Made by a program: the position numbers and the translations under genes. From positions 1-64,000 of the forward strand of contig NZ_JABGCL010000003.1 in assembly GCF_019800005.1 (NCBI RefSeq): 64,000 nucleotides of DNA, read 5' to 3'. The stretch is from Geminicoccus harenae. Lineage in GTDB: Bacteria > Pseudomonadota > Alphaproteobacteria > Geminicoccales > Geminicoccaceae. Below are positions 59,615 through 64,000 of the stretch, piece after piece. A model generated the notes under the pieces. That model worked only from the letters and a program-made list of their open reading frames with translations. It was not told where the DNA came from and searched no databases. The first letter of the stretch is position 1; each line of letters begins with the position of its first letter.

Positions 59615-62600
59615 ATGGCGCCACCGATGGATCGGACCGAACAGCGACGGGACACTATCGTGTCAGCAGCAGACGATCTTCTTCTCGATGCCCCGGTCAC
59701 GTCGTCCGCGCAGGCGACAGGCTCGCCGCGGATCTATTATGTCCACCCGCTGGTGGCCGGGCCGCTCGAGCGCTGGAACGAGCTGCTCGATCACGCGGCG
59801 GAGCTGGGCTTCGACACGGTGCTGACCGCACCGCCCTTCCTGCCCGGGCACGGCCAGAGCGTGTTCCTGCCCAAGGACATGGACCAGCTCCATCCGGCCC
59901 TGGGCGGCGGAAATGCGGACGAGGCGCTGGCGAGGCTCGTCGACGAGGCGCGCCAGCGCGGCCTGCGGCTGATGGTCGATATGGTCGTGGACCGGGTGGC
60001 GCGCGACAGCCGGTTCGCCATCGATTCCGGCTTGGCCAATGCCGGGGTCGACGTGCTCGACCCGCGCCGTGACCCGGCGGAGCGCGAAGGCCTGCTCCTG
60101 TTCTTCAACGACGATCCGCAGCAGCATCCCTTTCTCGGCATGCTGGCCGAGCGGCTGGGTCGCCTCGTCCAGGCAGGCATTGCCGGCTTTCGCTGCCTCC
60201 ATTGGGACCGGGTGCCCGAGGCGGGCCTGCGCTTGCTGGTCGAGGCCGGCCGCGCTGCCGGGCAGGACACGCGTTTTCTCGCCTGGACGCCCGGGACCAC
60301 GTTTGGCGCACGCCGCGTGCTGAAGCCCGTCGGCTTCGACGGTGCCTTCTCGTCCTTGTGCTGGTGGAACCTGCGCGACAGCTGGCTGGTGGACGAGCAC
60401 GAGCTGCACCGGGCGATCGGCGACGACATCGGCTTCCCCGAAGCCCCGTTCGACAAGCGGGTGACCCACGAGGTGGAGCCCGACCTCGTGCTGCAGCGCC
60501 GCGCCGTGCGGGCCCTGCGGCTGGCCGCCGCCTTGGGCGACGGGCTGCTGGTGCCGATGGGCTTCGAGTTCGGCAGCCGGGTGCGGCTGGATCCGGCGGG
60601 CGGTGACGGGCGGGGCCTTGCCGGCCTGCGCGAGCAGGGCAATCTGGACCTGGTGGCGGAAGTGCGGGCGGCCAACCGGCTGGCAGCCGAGGCCGGGGCG
60701 GCGCTGCGCGGCCACCCGCTGCTCTTGACCCGCGACGACACCGCACCGTTCACCGCGATCCTGCGCACCGATGCCGCCGATGCCCGCCGCGCCGGGCGGG
60801 CCTGGCTGGTGCTGGCCAATGCCGATCTGGCCCGGACGACGCCCGCGGATGCCGACATCATCGCCACCGATGCCGGGGCCAGGTTCTTCCCATTCCGGGC
60901 GGACGAGGCGGGGCTGGAGCTGTCGCCCGGCGAGAGCATCCTGCTGGAGCCGGGCGAGGCGCGGGTCCTGACCGGCCGGGCCAGCGACATGATCCGCGGC
61001 GTCGTGAGCGTGCCGGACGTGGAGGCCGCGGTCGCATCGCCGCGCCTGATCATCGAGAAGGTCACGCCGGCGGTGGACGACGGCGCCTTCCCGGTCAAGC
61101 GCATCGTCGGGCGGGCCGTGGAGGTGGAGGCCGACATCTTCGGCGACGGCCACGACGTGCTCCAGGCCGCGCTCCTGTGGCGGCCGCTCGACCAGGCGGA
61201 ATGGCAGGAAGTACGCATGAAGCTGGTCGTGAACGACCGGTGGACGGCCAGCTTCCCGCTGGAGCGGGTCGGCCGCTACGAGTTCGCGGTGGAAGCGTGG
61301 CGCGATCCGTTCGCCATCTTCCGCTACGAGCTGGAAAAGAAGCACGCCGCCGGGCTGGACGTGACCCTGGAGCTGGAGGAAGGCCGGCTCCTGGTGGAGG
61401 CGGCGCTGGACGGGGCGGAAGGCGAGGTCGCGGGGCAGGTCCGGGCGCTGGCCGAGCGGCTGGTGCGCGCGGACTATGACAGCCGCCTGGCCATCCTGAT
61501 GGGCGCCGAGGCGGCGGACGTGATGACCCGGGCCGACCGCCGGCAGTTCCGGCTGCGCTCGCGCAGCTATGCCGTGGATTCCGAGCGTACCGGCGCGGAG
61601 TTCGCGAGCTGGTACGAACTGTTCCCGCGCTCGCAGAGCGGCGATCCCAACCGCCACGGCACGTTCGACGACGTGATCCGCCGCCTGCCCTGGATCCGGG
61701 ATCTGGGCTTCGATGTGCTCTACATGCCGCCGATCCACCCGATCGGCCGCACCCATCGCAAGGGCAAGAACAACAGCCTGACGGCCGGGCCGGACGATCC
61801 GGGCAGCCCGTACGCGATCGGTGCGGAAGAGGGCGGCCACGACGCGATCCATCCGGAACTCGGCACGTTCGAGGACTTCCGTCGGCTGGTCGCGGCCGCG
61901 GCCGAGCATGGCATGGAGGTGGCGCTCGACATCGCGATCCAGGCCTCGCCCGACCATCCCTGGCTGAAGCACCATCCGGACTGGTTCGACTGGCGGCCGG
62001 ACGGATCGATCAAGTACGCGGAGAACCCGCCCAAGAAGTACGAGGACATCGTCAACGTCGACTTCTACGCCAAGGGTGCCACGCCGTCGCTCTGGGTGGA
62101 ACTACGCGACATGATCCTGCTCTGGGTGGAGCAGGGGGTGAAGCTGTTCCGGATCGACAACCCGCACACCAAGCCGTTCCCGTTCTGGGAATGGCTGATC
62201 GCGGACGTACGTCGCGACCATCCGGACGTGGTGTTCCTGGCAGAGGCCTTCACCCGGCCCAAGGTGATGTATCGCCTGGCCAAGATCGGCTACTCGCAAT
62301 CCTACACCTACTTCACCTGGCGCAACACCAAGTGGGAGCTCACCGAATACCTGACCGAGCTCACCCAGACGGCACCCAAGGACTTCTTCCGGCCGCATTT
62401 CTTCGTGAACACGCCGGACATCAACCCGGACTTCCTCCAGGACGCGCCGCGCTCGGCCTATCTGATCCGGGCGGCACTGGCGACCACGCTGTCCGGGCTT
62501 TGGGGCATGTATAACGGCTTCGAGCTGTGCGAGGGCCGGCCGGATGCCAAGAAGAAGGAATACGCGGATAGCGAGAAGTACGAGATCCGCGCCTGGGACT

Positions 62601-62971
62601 GGGACCGGCCGGGCAACATCATCGCCGAGATCCGCCAGCTCAACCGGATCCGCCGGACCAATCCCGCCCTGCACAGCCATCTGGGCGTCAGCTTCCTCCA
62701 GGCCTGGAACGACCAGGTCCTGTTCTACGAGAAGGCCACGCCCGGCCGGGAGAACGTCCTGCTGATCGCGGTCGGGCTGGACCCGCACCACGCCCAGGAG
62801 GCCGATGTCGAGCTGCCGCTATGGAAGTTCGGGCTGCCCGACCACGGCACGCTGGAGGTGGAGGACCTGATGCGCGGAGGGACATTCACCTGGACCGGCA
62901 AGCACCAGCGGGTCCGCTGCGACCCGGGCGAACTGCCCTTCTCGATCTGGCGCGTGGCGGCAAGGGGCTGA
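59615..62971 (+). CDS. glgE: alpha-1,4-glucan:maltose-1-phosphate maltosyltransferase, long form
   Basis: Encodes 1,118 aa if ATG 59615 is used; ATG 59627 or GTG 59564 are alternatives because no clear binding site is seen. The C-terminal about 680 residues are GlgE: nucleophile Asp848 in LFRIDNPHTKPF, acid/base Glu877 in VFLAEAFTRPKVM (29 apart, as in known GlgE), and the hallmark SYTYFTWRNTKWEL. It adds maltose from maltose-1-phosphate to glucan. The N-terminal about 410 residues form another GH13-like barrel (RIYYVHPLVAGPLERWNELL, GLRLMVDMVVDRVA), but the nucleophile position reads GIAGFRCLHWDRVP without the GFRxD Asp, so it is probably inactive. TreS follows directly. Confidence 0.88.
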   Translation: MAPPMDRTEQRRDTIVSAADDLLLDAPVTSSAQATGSPRIYYVHPLVAGPLERWNELLDHAAELGFDTVLTAPPFLPGHGQSVFLPKDMDQLHPALGGGNADEALARLVDEARQRGLRLMVDMVVDRVARDSRFAIDSGLANAGVDVLDPRRDPAEREGLLLFFNDDPQQHPFLGMLAERLGRLVQAGIAGFRCLHWDRVPEAGLRLLVEAGRAAGQDTRFLAWTPGTTFGARRVLKPVGFDGAFSSLCWWNLRDSWLVDEHELHRAIGDDIGFPEAPFDKRVTHEVEPDLVLQRRAVRALRLAAALGDGLLVPMGFEFGSRVRLDPAGGDGRGLAGLREQGNLDLVAEVRAANRLAAEAGAALRGHPLLLTRDDTAPFTAILRTDAADARRAGRAWLVLANADLARTTPADADIIATDAGARFFPFRADEAGLELSPGESILLEPGEARVLTGRASDMIRGVVSVPDVEAAVASPRLIIEKVTPAVDDGAFPVKRIVGRAVEVEADIFGDGHDVLQAALLWRPLDQAEWQEVRMKLVVNDRWTASFPLERVGRYEFAVEAWRDPFAIFRYELEKKHAAGLDVTLELEEGRLLVEAALDGAEGEVAGQVRALAERLVRADYDSRLAILMGAEAADVMTRADRRQFRLRSRSYAVDSERTGAEFASWYELFPRSQSGDPNRHGTFDDVIRRLPWIRDLGFDVLYMPPIHPIGRTHRKGKNNSLTAGPDDPGSPYAIGAEEGGHDAIHPELGTFEDFRRLVAAAAEHGMEVALDIAIQASPDHPWLKHHPDWFDWRPDGSIKYAENPPKKYEDIVNVDFYAKGATPSLWVELRDMILLWVEQGVKLFRIDNPHTKPFPFWEWLIADVRRDHPDVVFLAEAFTRPKVMYRLAKIGYSQSYTYFTWRNTKWELTEYLTELTQTAPKDFFRPHFFVNTPDINPDFLQDAPRSAYLIRAALATTLSGLWGMYNGFELCEGRPDAKKKEYADSEKYEIRAWDWDRPGNIIAEIRQLNRIRRTNPALHSHLGVSFLQAWNDQVLFYEKATPGRENVLLIAVGLDPHHAQEADVELPLWKFGLPDHGTLEVEDLMRGGTFTWTGKHQRVRCDPGELPFSIWRVAARG

Positions 62972-62977
62972 AGAACG

Positions 62978-64000
62978 ATGCTTGAGAAGAACGAAACGTC
63001 CATCCTGGAGCAGGAAGCCGCGCCGGTCTCCGAGGCGACCTCGGACATTGCGGCCGGCATGCGCGGCGACCCGCTGTGGTACAAGGACGCGATCATCTAC
63101 CAGCTCCACGTGAAGTCGTTCTTCGATTCCAACAATGACGGGATCGGCGACTTCGCGGGGCTGCTGCAGAAGCTGGACTATATCGCCTCGCTGGGTGTCA
63201 ACACGATCTGGCTCCTGCCGTTCTACCCGTCGCCCAGGCGCGACGACGGCTACGACATCGCCGACTATCGCGACGTCAGCCCCGACTACGGCACGCTCGA
63301 CGAGTTCAAGACCTTCGTGAGGGAGGCCCATGCCCGCGGCCTGCGGGTGATCACCGAGCTGGTGATCAACCACACCTCCGACGAGCACCCCTGGTTCCAG
63401 CGCGCCCGCCGCGCCCCGCCGGGCTCGCCCGAGCGCGACTTCTACGTGTGGTCGGACTCCGACCAGAAATATCCCGAGACCCGGATCATCTTCATCGACA
63501 CCGAGAAGTCGAACTGGACCTGGGACCCGGTGGCCGGCGCCTATTTCTGGCACCGCTTCTATTCGCACCAGCCGGACCTGAACTTCGACAACCCGCAGGT
63601 GCTCGAAGAGGTCCTGAGCGTGATGCGCTACTGGCTGGACATGGGGATCGACGGGCTGCGCCTGGACGCGATCCCCTACCTGGTCGAGCGGGAAGGGACC
63701 AACAACGAGAACCTGCCCGAGACCCATGTGGTCCTGAAGAAGATCCGCGCTGCGCTGGACAAGGAATATCCCGACCGGATGCTGCTGGCCGAGGCCAACC
63801 AGTGGCCAGAGGACACCCAGCAATATTTCGGCGACGGCGACGAATGCCACATGGCATTCCACTTCCCGCTGATGCCCAGGATGTACATGGCGATCGCCAA
63901 GGAGGACCGCTTCCCGATCACCGACATCCTACGCCAGACCCCGGAGATCCCGAGCAACTGCCAGTGGGCGATCTTCCTGCGCAACCATGACGAGCTGACG
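62978..64000 (+). CDS. treS: trehalose synthase (maltose/trehalose isomerase), 5' part
   Basis: The first 341 residues; the gene runs off the right edge. It starts six bases after glgE. GH13 features are [56 protein letters not shown], nucleophile Asp230 in [13 protein letters not shown], acid/base Glu272 in [12 protein letters not shown] and Asp338 in LRNHDELT. These match TreS rather than other amylases ([10 protein letters not shown] and ANQWPED are typical). TreS links trehalose and maltose; fused or separate maltokinase would make the maltose-1-phosphate used by GlgE, and may lie just outside the window. Confidence 0.9.
   Translation, partial: MLEKNETSILEQEAAPVSEATSDIAAGMRGDPLWYKDAIIYQLHVKSFFDSNNDGIGDFAGLLQKLDYIASLGVNTIWLLPFYPSPRRDDGYDIADYRDVSPDYGTLDEFKTFVREAHARGLRVITELVINHTSDEHPWFQRARRAPPGSPERDFYVWSDSDQKYPETRIIFIDTEKSNWTWDPVAGAYFWHRFYSHQPDLNFDNPQVLEEVLSVMRYWLDMGIDGLRLDAIPYLVEREGTNNENLPETHVVLKKIRAALDKEYPDRMLLAEANQWPEDTQQYFGDGDECHMAFHFPLMPRMYMAIAKEDRFPITDILRQTPEIPSNCQWAIFLRNHDELT

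Overview
The window is a GC-rich (roughly 70% by eye), densely packed bacterial chromosome segment. Codon use, gene order and protein families (5-oxoprolinase/KipI-KipA genes beside biotin carboxylase, HWE histidine kinase fused to CheB/CheR, long GlgE followed by TreS, many amino-acid/polyamine ABC transporters) suggest an alphaproteobacterium of Rhodospirillales-like type. The genus cannot be fixed from the sequence. No rRNA, tRNA or CRISPR array was recognised.

Layout. 0-0.5 kb: one end of an IS5-family (IS427-like) element whose transposase needs a -1 frameshift. 0.5-4.1 kb: a divergent envelope/glycan-type locus (SAM methyltransferase with a small 'YLDPGTGS' membrane protein, opposite a membrane sulfatase-like protein). 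4.1-5.5 kb: pterin carbinolamine dehydratase and an RNase Z-like metallo-hydrolase. 5.5-9.1 kb: five consecutive minus-strand genes for secreted, low-complexity, tandem-repeat proteins (Asp/Gly/Arg 13-mers, RTX 27-mers, Asn-Gly 13-mers). 9.6-18 kb: hydantoinase-type HyuA/HyuB and a pxpA-BCCP-biotin carboxylase-pxpB-pxpC operon. 18-24 kb: HAD phosphatase, a second HyuA/HyuB pair and a DapA-family aldolase. 24-27 kb: a frameshifted metallo-hydrolase, an SDR and its AraC-type neighbour. 26.7-32.1 kb: a Liv-type ABC importer with divergent binding protein. 32-37 kb: CheB-CheR-PAS-HWE kinase, response regulator and a second CheB. 37.3-48 kb: a six-gene operon holding two further HyuA, three HyuB and a class IV aminotransferase. 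48-57.7 kb: a divergent GroEL-like protein, a polyamine-type ABC importer, class III aminotransferase, GntR regulator and ornithine cyclodeaminase-like protein. 57.8-64 kb: ABC exporter, GlgE and the start of TreS.

How it fits together. Four HyuA and five HyuB genes, a complete PxpABC set, two importers and two aminotransferases point to uptake and ATP-dependent opening of cyclic amides (lactams, hydantoins, 5-oxoproline) and processing of the resulting amino acids; the actual substrates are not known from sequence. The palindrome TGTGATCACA occurs exactly four times, with two one-mismatch copies paired to exact copies or standing in the same gaps. All six lie in the intergenic gaps that head the Liv importer, the 10.7-kb Hyu operon, the GroEL-like gene, the polyamine-type importer and the class III aminotransferase. 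This defines a likely regulon, possibly run by the GntR protein at 55.9 kb. The GroEL-like protein keeps the ATP-binding Asp52 and Asp87 but has Ala in place of the catalytic Asp398, which makes it the most unusual gene in the window.
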